The translations under genes were made by a program, and so were the position numbers. This document shows, one piece after another, positions 1-7,717 of a stretch of DNA of 38,826 bases; within the stretch, counting starts at the first letter, position 1; every line of letters begins with the position of its first letter. The stretch spans positions 1 to 38,826 of the forward strand of contig JACCWD010000069.1 in NCBI GenBank assembly GCA_013697825.1, read 5' to 3'. Below the pieces are notes generated by a model. It was given only the letters and a program-made list of their open reading frames with translations, was not told where the DNA came from and searched no databases. This stretch comes from Rubrobacter sp. (GTDB lineage Bacteria > Actinomycetota > Rubrobacteria > Rubrobacterales > Rubrobacteraceae).

Positions 1-170
1 TCGGCGAATTGAGCCGCATGTTCTCAAGAAAGATCCACGCGGTGACGGCGAGGGGCTTCGAGCTAAAGATAGTCTGCTTCCTTCTGGCTTTTTCCATCCA
101 ATGCCTGTAGGGGGCAACTCAGGTTACTTATACGGAGATTGGTGCTGGTGGAGCCGGGCAGCAGTTAGTT

Positions 171-527
171 TTGCATATAGTTTCCATAGCTTCCGATCCA
201 GCGATAGCTGGAGCCTCTGCCGCCATAGTAAACCAGCTTATTGAGTGGGGTAGAAATCGACGCAAGCACAACCGGCAAGCTATGGAGAACGCCGGTGGGC
301 AGGAGGCTTCTCCTGAACTTACTTTGGATCATCTCACGATGCGGGTGAAAGAAACAGTGTGCGATAAATTCGGAGCAAATATGGATAATCTAAGCGTAGA
401 TGAGGCTACGAAAACTACTTACGGAGCCATTGTATTGCTTAGCGATGAGCCTCGAAAATGTCACTACAACGTTGAGGTTTCAGACACCGGAAACCTTGTC
501 CATATCGAAGAAAGCCGTTCCGAGTAG
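171..527 (+). CDS. small hypothetical protein in AT-richer DNA
   Basis: A 118-residue ORF with a TTG start that I do not recognise. It has a hydrophobic N-terminal stretch (about residues 3-24), a basic run (RNRRKHNR) and an acidic C-terminal half. Its base composition is visibly richer in A+T than the rest of the window, which suggests acquired DNA. The reading frame is open upstream to a TAG at 108-110 and contains no ATG or GTG there, so the TTG at 171 is only the best available start and the true N-terminus may be missing. The same frame before that TAG (positions 3-110) reads as a possible 3' tail of another protein (…CFLLAFSIQCL). Nothing else is seen in 1-170. Confidence 0.5.
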   Translation: MHIVSIASDPAIAGASAAIVNQLIEWGRNRRKHNRQAMENAGGQEASPELTLDHLTMRVKETVCDKFGANMDNLSVDEATKTTYGAIVLLSDEPRKCHYNVEVSDTGNLVHIEESRSE

Positions 528-545
528 ATTCAACCTTACTAACTT

Positions 546-641
546 ATGCGTTTCTTCATCGAGTCCATCCAAGAGCTTCGGGAAGAATTGACCGAGTTCA
601 AAAAGGAGAACCCCGACCTCCCGTGGAACGGCGGAAACTGA
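546..641 (+). CDS. possible 31-residue peptide
   Basis: ATG-started ORF too short for the track: a charged, helix-prone peptide (MRFFIESIQELREELTEFKK…) ending just before the convergent SDR gene. There is no clear ribosome binding site. It may be the remnant of a larger gene rather than a working peptide. Confidence 0.25.
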   Translation: MRFFIESIQELREELTEFKKENPDLPWNGGN

Positions 642-650
642 AGAACTTCC

Positions 651-1469
651 CTATCTCCTCCGCCCCACAAACTCCTCCATCGAATCATTCACCCCGAAGA
701 AGTCCATAATGCGGTCGAAGACGGGAACCGGGAGGATGGCCCGAAGCACGGGCGTGAGATGGATGGCCGGAGGAAGCCGAACTTCGGGCGTGTCGCGTTG
801 TATGGCGCGAATGGTCTTCTCGACGACGTACCTTTCTTTCAATAACGGAAGCATGAGTCGCGGTCGGGTCTTCACGCCCTCGAACATCCCGGTGTCTATA
901 TAGTATGGCTCCACGATGGTCGTCTTTATCCCGGTGTGGCCGGATTTTCTAAGCTCCGCCCGGAGCGATTCCCCGAAGCCGATGGCGGCGTGCTTGCTCG
1001 CCGAATAGTCCGTCTGGCGACTCACCCCCACAAGCCCCGCCGCCGACGCGATAGTGACGATGTGTCCGCTGTTTCTCACGAGCATGGCCGGAAGAAAGGA
1101 CTTCACCGTCCAGAAAAGTCCGAGGACGTTCACGTTCATAGTCGCCTCGATCTTTTCGTCCGGTATTTCCATGAGCGGCTTGCCGGAGATGACCCCGGCG
1201 TTGTTTATGAGGACGTCCACATCCCCGACCTCGGAGCGAACCCGATCGGCGGTTTCGTACACGGCGTTCCGATCCGAGACGTCGCACACGTAGCCGCGCG
1301 CCTCGCCGCCCATCGCCCGTATCTCCTCGACGGCCTTCCGTATATCCGTCGCGTCGAGGTCGTATATGACGACGCGCCCCCCGAGCCTCGCGAGTTCGAC
1401 GGCCATCGAGCGCCCGAGTCCGCCATCCCCGCCCGTCACGATGACGACCTTCCCGGCGATGTCGGTCAT
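651..1469 (-). CDS. SDR-family dehydrogenase, SDR16C/RDH10-like
   Basis: A 272-residue short-chain dehydrogenase/reductase that should oxidise or reduce an alcohol/ketone with NAD(P). The Rossmann motif TGGDGGLG is at residues 12-19, NNAG at 89-92, and the catalytic S142, Y155xxxK159 are present. The stretch PLMEIPDEKIEATMNVNVLGLFWTVK… followed by IASAAGLVGV and a TGMF motif after the catalytic lysine resembles the eukaryotic SDR16C group (retinol dehydrogenase 10, 17-beta-HSD11/13), recalled from family knowledge, so a lipophilic alcohol is a reasonable substrate guess. The track ORF is too long. The start is taken at the ATG that overlaps the ALDH stop (TAATG), preceded by GGGGGAG. It is the last gene of the tetR operon, so its product likely feeds the ALDH next door. 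Confidence 0.93.
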   Translation of the reverse strand: MTDIAGKVVIVTGGDGGLGRSMAVELARLGGRVVIYDLDATDIRKAVEEIRAMGGEARGYVCDVSDRNAVYETADRVRSEVGDVDVLINNAGVISGKPLMEIPDEKIEATMNVNVLGLFWTVKSFLPAMLVRNSGHIVTIASAAGLVGVSRQTDYSASKHAAIGFGESLRAELRKSGHTGIKTTIVEPYYIDTGMFEGVKTRPRLMLPLLKERYVVEKTIRAIQRDTPEVRLPPAIHLTPVLRAILPVPVFDRIMDFFGVNDSMEEFVGRRR

Positions 1470-3025
1470 TATCTCCCCCTCGGCAAACGGCGCATTATTT
1501 TCAAAGCGGCGGTCGCGAACTTCGCGTATCTCTCCGCGTCGCCGACCGGAACCTCGACGCGCTGTGTCGAAACGTTTTGCGCCTCGGTGTATTTGAGGAT
1601 GCCCTCCGAGCCGTGCCGCCTCCCGACGCCGGAGTCTTTGAAGCCGCCCATCGGAGAATCGGTCGCCGACCATGCCGAGGCATACGCATCGTTCACCCCG
1701 ACCATCCCCGCTTCGAGGCGGGAGGCGATGAGCCGACCCCGCCCCGCATCCCGCGTCCACACGCTGAAATTGAGGCCGAAGTCGCTATCATTGGCGAGCT
1801 TTATGGCATCGTCTTCGCTCTCGAACCGGAATAAAGCCGCGACCGGGCCGAAGGTCTCTTCCCGGAAGAGAGCCATCCCCTCCGAAGTATTTTCGAGGAT
1901 CGTCGGCTCGAAGAAATACGGCCCGATGTCCGGGCGACGCTTCCCTCCGGCGAGAACCTTCGCGCCCTTCGAGACGGCGTCTTCGATGTGTTCTTCGACG
2001 CGCCGAAGCTGCGCCTCCGATGCGAGCGAACCCATGTCGGCGGCGAAGTCGAGGTTCGCGTCGAGCCTCATCTCGCCGATGCGCTCGACGAGGCGAGCGG
2101 CGAACTCGTCATATATGGATGAATGGACGTATATTCGCTCCGCCGCGACGCAAAGTTGCCCGCTCCCGGAAAACGCGGCCCTCTCCGCCCCGATGACGGC
2201 GCGGCCCACGTCCGCGTCCGCGCACACGATCATCGCGTTCTTCCCGCCGAGTTCAAGCGAGAATCCCGTGAGGCGTTCGGCGGCTTTGCGGGCGACGATC
2301 CTCCCCGTCTTCGTGCTTCCGGTGAAGGTCACGAAGTCCGATGCTTCGATAATGGCCGTCCCGAGTTCCGATCCACTCCCGACGACGATTTGCACGAGAT
2401 CCGCCGGAACCCCCGCCTCCCGCATGATCTTCGCCGCCCACAAAGCGGTGAACGGCGTTCGTTCATCCGGCTTCACGAGCGCGGCGTTCCCGGCGATGAG
2501 GGCGGGAACCGCGTCCGTCGCGGCGAGGTCGAGCGGATAATTCCACGGCGCGATGAAGCCGCACACCCCCTTCGGATGCCGATGCTCGACAGTCGAGGTG
2601 ATGATCGGGAACGCGCTCCTCCGACGCTTCGTTCTCAAAAACTCCTTCGCCGTCCTCGCGTAATAACGGGACACAATGGCGGTATCGAGAACCTCTTCGA
2701 GCGCGTGCCGTCGAGCCTTCCCGGTTTCGAGTTGTATGAGGTCGAGGGCTTCGTTTTGGCGGTCGAGGACGAGATCGTGGAAGCGGAGGAGTATTTTCGA
2801 CCGCTCGCGTATGGAAACTTCACGCCACTTTCTTTGCGCCTCCCGCGCCCGGCGCGCCGCCCGCCGGACATCCTCCGCCGTGTTCCGCCGAACCTCGCCG
2901 AGCGCTTCGCCCGTGAAGGGGGCTTCGATGGTGAAGGTTTCTCCGCCTCCCTCGGATGGCGCGGCGTGGCCCGCGAGTTCCCGGAGGAGGGTTTCGCGGG
3001 CTTCGGGTGGTCTCGGCGGGTGCAT
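1469..3025 (-). CDS. NAD(P)-dependent aldehyde dehydrogenase
   Basis: A 518-residue ALDH superfamily enzyme oxidising an aldehyde to the acid. Visible landmarks are PWN (160-162), the NAD-site lysine in VKPDE (about 185), FTGS, the general base E258 in LELGG, and the nucleophile C292 in GQLC. Overall it resembles the succinate-semialdehyde dehydrogenase/GabD2 branch, but the substrate cannot be read from sequence. Two starts compete: ATG 3031 overlaps the upstream stop (ATGA) but has GGAGG directly abutting it, while ATG 3025 has GGAGG at a 6-nt spacing, so 3025 is chosen. It sits between a CPBP protein and an SDR with overlapping stops and starts, so translation is probably coupled. Confidence 0.93.
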   Translation of the reverse strand: MHPPRPPEARETLLRELAGHAAPSEGGGETFTIEAPFTGEALGEVRRNTAEDVRRAARRAREAQRKWREVSIRERSKILLRFHDLVLDRQNEALDLIQLETGKARRHALEEVLDTAIVSRYYARTAKEFLRTKRRRSAFPIITSTVEHRHPKGVCGFIAPWNYPLDLAATDAVPALIAGNAALVKPDERTPFTALWAAKIMREAGVPADLVQIVVGSGSELGTAIIEASDFVTFTGSTKTGRIVARKAAERLTGFSLELGGKNAMIVCADADVGRAVIGAERAAFSGSGQLCVAAERIYVHSSIYDEFAARLVERIGEMRLDANLDFAADMGSLASEAQLRRVEEHIEDAVSKGAKVLAGGKRRPDIGPYFFEPTILENTSEGMALFREETFGPVAALFRFESEDDAIKLANDSDFGLNFSVWTRDAGRGRLIASRLEAGMVGVNDAYASAWSATDSPMGGFKDSGVGRRHGSEGILKYTEAQNVSTQRVEVPVGDAERYAKFATAALKIMRRLPRGR

Positions 3026-3027
3026 TT

Positions 3028-3810
3028 TCATCCTCCATCGGCCCGGACTCGGGCGGTTCTCAATAAAAACAGTCCATATATTATGAAGCCGATGGTTCCG
3101 GCGTAGAGAAGGAATTGGTATGTCGAGGAGCCGAGGTTCGCGAACGCGATGGCGAGCGCGACGAGGAAGTGGACGCCGATAACGGGCCATATGGAGGCGC
3201 ACCGCCACCGGATAGCGGCGTATGCGAAGCTCCCGCAAAGCGTGAGGGCGGTGATGAAGCGGGCTTCGGGGACGGGGCCGCCCGTCGCGTTTATGCCGTA
3301 CACGACGATGCCGGAAAGGACGGCTGTGAGGGCGGCGGCGAGGATCGGGCCTCGGTGGACGAGCGCGCGCCACATGAGGCCGCGAAACACTATCTCCTCG
3401 GCGAATACCGCGAGGGCCGTCGTGACGAGGAGCGCGACGATTTGACCGAACCCGTCGGGAACTCGAACCCCGTCGGAGAGCGCGATCGCGGCGATGACGA
3501 GCGGCGGGAGCGCGAGGGGGAGGTTTTTACACCGCGCCGTGAATCCCGCCTCCCGCCACCATCCGAGCCACGTGAGAAGGGCCGCCGCGAAGACGATCGC
3601 GAGTATGTCGAACACGCCCTCGGCGCTCTGGAACGTCGAGAGCATACGCTCGAATTGCGTCGGAGGCTCGAACGCCGAAGGGTCGAGTTGCGTCAAATCC
3701 CCGACGACGACCACCGGATACATCGCACGCCCGATGTACGTGAATATAAAGAGGACTCCGACGACGGCGAGCGAGAAGACGACCGGGTACTTCGACGCGA
3801 GGCGTTTCAA
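3028..3810 (-). CDS. CPBP (CAAX protease/bacteriocin-processing-like) membrane protein
   Basis: A roughly 260-residue polytopic membrane protein of the CPBP/Abi intramembrane protease family. The first glutamate motif EEIVFRG is at about 138-144 and the last histidine (GVHF, about 214) is present. The middle motif, usually F/Y-G-x-x-H, reads YGIN (about 171-174), so one expected metal or catalytic histidine is absent; it may be a non-proteolytic member. There is no ATG near the domain start. A TTG overlapping the tetR stop (TTGA) is used, which implies translational coupling. The role in the alcohol/aldehyde operon is unknown. Confidence 0.83.
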   Translation of the reverse strand: MKRLASKYPVVFSLAVVGVLFIFTYIGRAMYPVVVVGDLTQLDPSAFEPPTQFERMLSTFQSAEGVFDILAIVFAAALLTWLGWWREAGFTARCKNLPLALPPLVIAAIALSDGVRVPDGFGQIVALLVTTALAVFAEEIVFRGLMWRALVHRGPILAAALTAVLSGIVVYGINATGGPVPEARFITALTLCGSFAYAAIRWRCASIWPVIGVHFLVALAIAFANLGSSTYQFLLYAGTIGFIIYGLFLLRTARVRADGG

Positions 3811-4436
3811 TGAAGTTTCTCTTTCAGTCCCGCGAGTATGAGGTCGAGGCCGAACTCGAACTCGGCGTCGTGGTTCACGTCTTCGAGGCTCGAGGCGAGA
3901 TCGGAGATTTCGGGGAAGTCCTCGACCGGAAGGTCTTTCGCCGCTCCGTCCCCCGGTTCGAGGGCGAAGCCGCGTATTTCGGCCATCGCGTACCCGAACG
4001 TATAGTTCGTGAGCACCCGGAAGGCGTGGAAAGCGGTCTCCGCATCGAAGCCCGCGCCCCGCATCGTCCGAAGGAACGCCTCGAAGAGCCAAAGCCCGTC
4101 GGGACTATGCGGCGGGCGGCTGACGAGGAGGGGGAAGATGTTCGGATGTTCCCGCGCGAGATGGCGGAATCGGCGGTACCCGACTCGTATCCGCTCCTCC
4201 CAATCCTCCTCGCCGACCGGAATTTCGAGTTCGCCGAGGATGATCTCGACCATGCCGTCGAGGAGCGCGTCTTTATTCGGGACGTGGTTATAAAGCGACA
4301 TCGCCTCCACGCCGAGTTCCGCCCCGAGCCTCCGCATCGTGAGCGAGGGAAGCCCCTCCCGATCCACGACCCCGACCGCCGCCGCGAGAATGACCGCCCT
4401 CGACAACTTCCCCCTCTTTGTCGTTCCCGCCTCCAT
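3807..4436 (-). CDS. TetR-family transcriptional repressor
   Basis: A 209-residue regulator: an N-terminal helix-turn-helix (…GLPSLTMRRLGAELGVEAMSLYNHVPNKDALLDGM) and a C-terminal ligand-binding domain of the TetR-class C type. The track ORF starts too early. ATG 4436 has GGAGG seven bases upstream. It is the first gene of the minus-strand operon and divergent from the membrane protein at 4564. A perfect 26-bp palindrome in the shared promoter region overlaps its own -35, so autorepression and control of both directions are expected. The inducer is likely the operon's substrate or product (inference). Confidence 0.93.
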   Translation of the reverse strand: MEAGTTKRGKLSRAVILAAAVGVVDREGLPSLTMRRLGAELGVEAMSLYNHVPNKDALLDGMVEIILGELEIPVGEEDWEERIRVGYRRFRHLAREHPNIFPLLVSRPPHSPDGLWLFEAFLRTMRGAGFDAETAFHAFRVLTNYTFGYAMAEIRGFALEPGDGAAKDLPVEDFPEISDLASSLEDVNHDAEFEFGLDLILAGLKEKLH

Positions 4437-4468
4437 CCACAAACCTCCGAAATACCCGCCGAAATTCC

Positions 4469-4498
4469 TTGACAAGCGTACATTATAAACGATACACT
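4469..4498 (+). promoter_or_regulatory. promoter of the divergent membrane protein gene
   Basis: TTGACA (4469-4474), 18-bp spacer, TACACT (4493-4498). The start of the 26-bp palindrome overlaps the -10 end, so a bound TetR protein would block it. Confidence 0.55.
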
Positions 4499-4509
4499 TA
4501 CGTTGTAAA
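4482..4509 (-). promoter_or_regulatory. promoter of the tetR operon
   Basis: On the minus strand, TTTACA (4504-4509), 16-bp spacer and a perfect TATAAT (4482-4487). The -35 hexamer lies inside the palindromic operator. Confidence 0.7.
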
Positions 4510-4522
4510 TTTACAACGTAAG
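4497..4522. promoter_or_regulatory. 26-bp perfect palindrome, putative TetR operator
   Basis: CTTACGTTGTAAA followed by its exact inverse complement TTTACAACGTAAG, with no spacer or mismatch. It is AT-rich in a GC-rich genome and covers the -35 of tetR and the -10 edge of the opposite promoter. Length and position are typical of TetR-family operators. Confidence 0.8.
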
Positions 4523-4563
4523 GTAAAAAGTGTTGTATGGGGATGGGTGAACGGAGGCGAGGG

Positions 4564-5598
4564 ATGAAGGTTTCGAGGAAAAACCTCGATCGGGCGGTGT
4601 CGCGGGGCGTCATCTCCGGTGGACAGGCGGACGAGCTTTGGCGGGAATTCGAGGAGCGAGGGGTGGAGCGGGCGCGTTTCGACCTTCCGCACGTCGCGTA
4701 TTATTTCGGGGCCATCATCGTCATCGCGGCGATGACGTGGCTCATGACCCTCGGCTTCGAGCGTTTCGGCGGGGCGGGCATAACGGCCATCGCCGTCGCA
4801 TACGCCGTCGTTTTCGCCGTTCTCGGAGGATGGATGTGGGGGCGCGAAGGTTTGCGCGTTCCGGGCGGGCTTCTCGTCACGGCGGCGGTGTGCATGACCC
4901 CGCTCGCGGTTTATGGAATCCACGAAGCCCTCGGCGTGTGGCCGAGCGAAGGCCCCGGAATGTACCGGGATTTCTATGTATGGATCTCCGGCGGATGGTT
5001 CGCGATGGAGGTCGCGACGGCCATCGCCGGGATCGTCGCGCTATATTTCGTCCGCTTCCCGTTCCTCGCCGCGCCGATCGCATTCACTTTGTGGTTCATG
5101 AGCATGGACGTGTCTCCGCTCATCTTCGGCGAGAATTTTTACGAGTCGAGCGGCCCGCAATGGGTCTCGATGGCATTCGGTGCGGCGATGCTCATGGTCT
5201 CGTTCGTCGTGGATCGCCGGACGGAGGAGGACTATGCGTTTTGGGGATACCTCTTCGGCACGTTCGCGTTTTGGGGCGGGTTGACTTTGTTCGAGGGCGG
5301 GATCGAGTTCGAGTGGGCGATATACGGTGCGATAAACCTCGGTCTCATGCTCCTCTCCGTCCTCCTCGACCGGAGGGTGTTCATCGTGTTCGGGGCGGTC
5401 GGGGTCTTCATTTATCTCGGGCATCTCGCGTGGGATCTCTTCGAGGACTCGCTCCTTTTCCCGTTCGTGCTTTCGGGCGTCGGACTCGCCGTCATCGCTC
5501 TCGGCGTTGTGTATGCCCGGAATAGTGAGAGGATCGAAGGCGCGGTCATGGGTCTCGTGCCGGAGAGTGTGAGGAATTTTCTGCCTCGAGAAAGATGA
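4564..5598 (+). CDS. polytopic membrane protein, DUF2157-like
   Basis: A 344-residue protein. The soluble N-terminus (VSRKNLDRAVSRGVISGGQADELWREF) resembles the cytoplasmic head of DUF2157 membrane proteins (low certainty). About eight or nine hydrophobic segments follow, and the tail is short and basic. The track start is too early: ATG 4564 has GGAGG seven bases upstream and is chosen. It is divergent from tetR and shares the palindromic operator, so it may belong to the same regulon. Function unknown. Confidence 0.8.
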   Translation: MKVSRKNLDRAVSRGVISGGQADELWREFEERGVERARFDLPHVAYYFGAIIVIAAMTWLMTLGFERFGGAGITAIAVAYAVVFAVLGGWMWGREGLRVPGGLLVTAAVCMTPLAVYGIHEALGVWPSEGPGMYRDFYVWISGGWFAMEVATAIAGIVALYFVRFPFLAAPIAFTLWFMSMDVSPLIFGENFYESSGPQWVSMAFGAAMLMVSFVVDRRTEEDYAFWGYLFGTFAFWGGLTLFEGGIEFEWAIYGAINLGLMLLSVLLDRRVFIVFGAVGVFIYLGHLAWDLFEDSLLFPFVLSGVGLAVIALGVVYARNSERIEGAVMGLVPESVRNFLPRER

Positions 5599-5726
5599 AG
5601 CCCCTTCGTCAGTTCGCCGCGACTCGCCGAAACCTTCTCCTCGGTTCGAAGCATCACGGCGCAAAAGACGGAAATGCGCTCCGTGACGCGGAGACCGAGA
5701 GCCCCCGGCTTCCGATTCGAGCCGAA

Positions 5727-6008
5727 CTATTCGTAAAGTCCGGCCCGTTGTTTTTGCTCCTCTATGGCGGATTTTATTTGCCTCGCCTCCGGGAGGGCCA
5801 TGTTCCGGAGTTCGTGTCTTTGGCCTTTGTTCGTGGCGATGGTAAGCGTGCAGTTCACGATGCCGCGAGTGGTCGCCGATTCGATGTCCCGGAGGTGTAT
5901 GTCCTCGATGGTTTCGCCTTGCCAGCCCGAACGGATCTCGACCCGGTCGGGATATACGCTCACGACGTGGTTTCTGTGAGCGGTCGCCTGTGATATGGGT
6001 GCCCCCAA
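5727..6008 (-). CDS. small PH-like domain protein
   Basis: A 93-residue protein with alternating beta-strand character (VVSVYPDRVEIRSGWQGETIEDIHLRDIESATT) and a C-terminal helix, like bacterial pleckstrin-homology-type domains. TTG start with GGAGGAG five bases upstream. It lies downstream of amtB on the same strand but beyond a strong terminator, so it is probably transcribed separately. Function unknown. Confidence 0.75.
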   Translation of the reverse strand: MGAPISQATAHRNHVVSVYPDRVEIRSGWQGETIEDIHLRDIESATTRGIVNCTLTIATNKGQRHELRNMALPEARQIKSAIEEQKQRAGLYE

Positions 6009-6030
6009 TTTCTCCTCCTTGCTCCGAAAA

Positions 6031-6062
6031 GCGCCGGACGGTGGAATGATACCGTCCGGCGC
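6031..6062 (-). terminator. intrinsic terminator of amtB
   Basis: Perfect 12-bp stem (GCGCCGGACGGT / ACCGTCCGGCGC) with an 8-nt loop, followed on the minus strand by TTTTC. It lies 24 bases past the amtB stop. Confidence 0.85.
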
Positions 6063-6085
6063 GAATATTTATCGTCGTTCGTTTA

Positions 6086-7492
6086 TTATGCCGTGTTTTC
6101 CGGCTCCCTTTCACGGTGGCCGGAGGTTCCGTATCCGTTCCCGTTGCCGTTCGGCTGGTCGGTGGCGACGAGCCCCTCGGAGTATCCGTATACGCCGTGC
6201 TCGCTGATGTCGAGGCCGTTAAGCTCGTGCTCCGGCTTGACCCGGATGCCGATGGTGGCTTTGAGGATGCCGAAGACGAGGAGCGAGGCGAAGAACACGA
6301 AGCCGCCGACCGCCACGATGCTCACGGCTTGAACGCCGAGCTGCGCGAAGCCGCCGCCGTAGAAGAGGCCGGGGAGTCCGCCGTTCGCCTCGGCGAGTGC
6401 CGGGGTCGTGAAGAGGCCCGCCGAGAGCGTCCCCCACACCCCGCCCATGCCGTGCGCCGCGATCGCCCCGACCGGGTCGTCGATGCCGATGCGGTCCATG
6501 AGGATCGCCGTCGCGTACATCACGATGCCCGCGATGAAGCCGATCACGACCGAAGCCCATGGTGCGACGAAGGCGCACGTCGCGGTGATGGCGACGAGTC
6601 CGGCGATGGCTCCGTTTCCGGCCATGCCCACGTCCACGTTGCGCTTGTAAAGATACGTGATGACCATCGCACCGATGATTCCCGCCGCCGCCGCGAGGTT
6701 CGTCGTGAGGGCGATATCGGCGATGTCGGTGGTGGCGGCGAGCGTCGAGCCGGGGTTGAAACCCTGCCACCCGAGCCAAAGTATGAGGACTCCGAGAACC
6801 GCGAGGGGCATGTTGTGGCCGGGCATGAGTTGCGGACGACCGTCGTCGTCGAAGCGTCCGAGGCGCGGGCCGACGATGATCGTACCGGCCAAAGCCGCCA
6901 TCGCCGCCGAGAGGTGGACGACCGTCGATCCGGCGAAATCCTGCTTGCCGAGCGCGCCGATCCACCCCTCGTCGCTCCACACCCAATGCGCCCCCATCGG
7001 GTATATGATCCCGACGAAGACAATGGCGAAGATGAGATAAACGGAGAACTTCGTCCTCTCGAGCATCGTCCCCCACACGATGGCGAGGGCGACCATCGCG
7101 AACGCCGCCTGGAAGATGAAGAGCATCGAGAGCGGTATTGTCCCCGCGTCGATGTTTCCGCTCAAAAACCACCCTTCGAGGCCGAAGAACGGGGTTCCGG
7201 CGCCGAACGCGATGCCGAAGCCGATGGCCCAGAAAACGAGCGCCCCGATCGCCATGTTCGCGAGTATCTTCGCGACGACGTTCCCAACGTTCTTCATACG
7301 CGAGAACCCGACCTCGAGCATCGCGAACCCCGCCTGCATAAACAGAACGAGCACGAACGCGACCATCACCCACATCGTGTCGAGAACCGCGACCGTCTCG
7401 GCGGGCGACATCCCTTCCTGGGCGAACGCCACGGCGGGCAAAGCCATCACCATAACCGCCGACATGAATGACAACAAAACGAACCTTCGCAC
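6086..7492 (-). CDS. amtB: ammonium transporter AmtB
   Basis: A 468-residue Amt/MEP/Rh channel conducting ammonium/ammonia across the inner membrane, with a cleavable signal peptide ending near VAFAQE. The twin pore histidines are at 193 (STVVHLS) and 347 (AIAAHGMGG), and the usual eleven transmembrane spans can be followed. The cytoplasmic tail carries the VKPEHELNGLDISEHGVYGY motif that contacts PII proteins, followed by a Gly/Asn-rich extension. GTG start with GGAGG upstream. No glnK follows; instead there is a terminator. The PucR-type regulator gene lies upstream on the same strand. Confidence 0.97.
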   Translation of the reverse strand: MRRFVLLSFMSAVMVMALPAVAFAQEGMSPAETVAVLDTMWVMVAFVLVLFMQAGFAMLEVGFSRMKNVGNVVAKILANMAIGALVFWAIGFGIAFGAGTPFFGLEGWFLSGNIDAGTIPLSMLFIFQAAFAMVALAIVWGTMLERTKFSVYLIFAIVFVGIIYPMGAHWVWSDEGWIGALGKQDFAGSTVVHLSAAMAALAGTIIVGPRLGRFDDDGRPQLMPGHNMPLAVLGVLILWLGWQGFNPGSTLAATTDIADIALTTNLAAAAGIIGAMVITYLYKRNVDVGMAGNGAIAGLVAITATCAFVAPWASVVIGFIAGIVMYATAILMDRIGIDDPVGAIAAHGMGGVWGTLSAGLFTTPALAEANGGLPGLFYGGGFAQLGVQAVSIVAVGGFVFFASLLVFGILKATIGIRVKPEHELNGLDISEHGVYGYSEGLVATDQPNGNGNGYGTSGHREREPENTA

Positions 7493-7511
7493 GGGAACCT
7501 CCTTCGAGAAA

Positions 7512-7542
7512 ATAGACTATCTCCAATACGCATACAGTCTAT
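7512..7542 (-). promoter_or_regulatory. probable amtB promoter with inverted repeat
   Basis: On the minus strand, TAGACT (7536-7541), 16-bp spacer, TAGTCT (7514-7519). The two hexamers sit in an inverted repeat ATAGACT-N17-AGTCTAT (7512-7518 and 7536-7542), which could be a nitrogen-regulator site. I cannot assign it to GlnR or AmtR. Confidence 0.35.
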
Positions 7543-7617
7543 GCCCGCCGCCGAGTATGGTCTTTGGCCGAGGGTATAAACATGCGGTTCCCGAAGGGGC
7601 GGGTGTTTGTACATCGA

Positions 7618-7717
7618 GTTCTCGGTTCCCGGTTTTTAGTTATTAGTTTTTAGCTGAGAACCGAGAACTGAAAACTGGGAACCGGGAGCGACCGAAGGCG
7701 AAGCCGAAGGGAGCGAC
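7618..7717. repeat. heptad-arm palindromic element E1
   Basis: Five tandem 7-mers of the form GTTNNNN (GTTCTCG GTTCCCG GTTTTTA GTTATTA GTTTTTA), a GCT centre, then four inverse 7-mers (GAGAACC GAGAACT GAAAACT GGGAACC). The arms can fold on each other. A GC-rich border (GAGCGACCGAAGGCGAAGCCGAAGGGAGCGACC) follows and abuts the pucR stop codon. It belongs to a family of at least seven elements in this window. Confidence 0.8.

Noticed and set aside
120-165. tmRNA 3' end suggested by GCTGGTGGAGCC
   Set aside because: No T-arm or tRNA-like fold on either strand; the bases read as an open Gly/Ala-rich frame.
1501-1689. Numerous short plus/minus ORFs inside ALDH, uvrA, gap and pgk
   Set aside because: Frame shadows with Arg/Ser/Pro-rich translations and no initiation signals.
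7512-7542. GlnR or AmtR box at amtB
   Set aside because: The repeat does not match the consensus of either regulator closely enough to name it.
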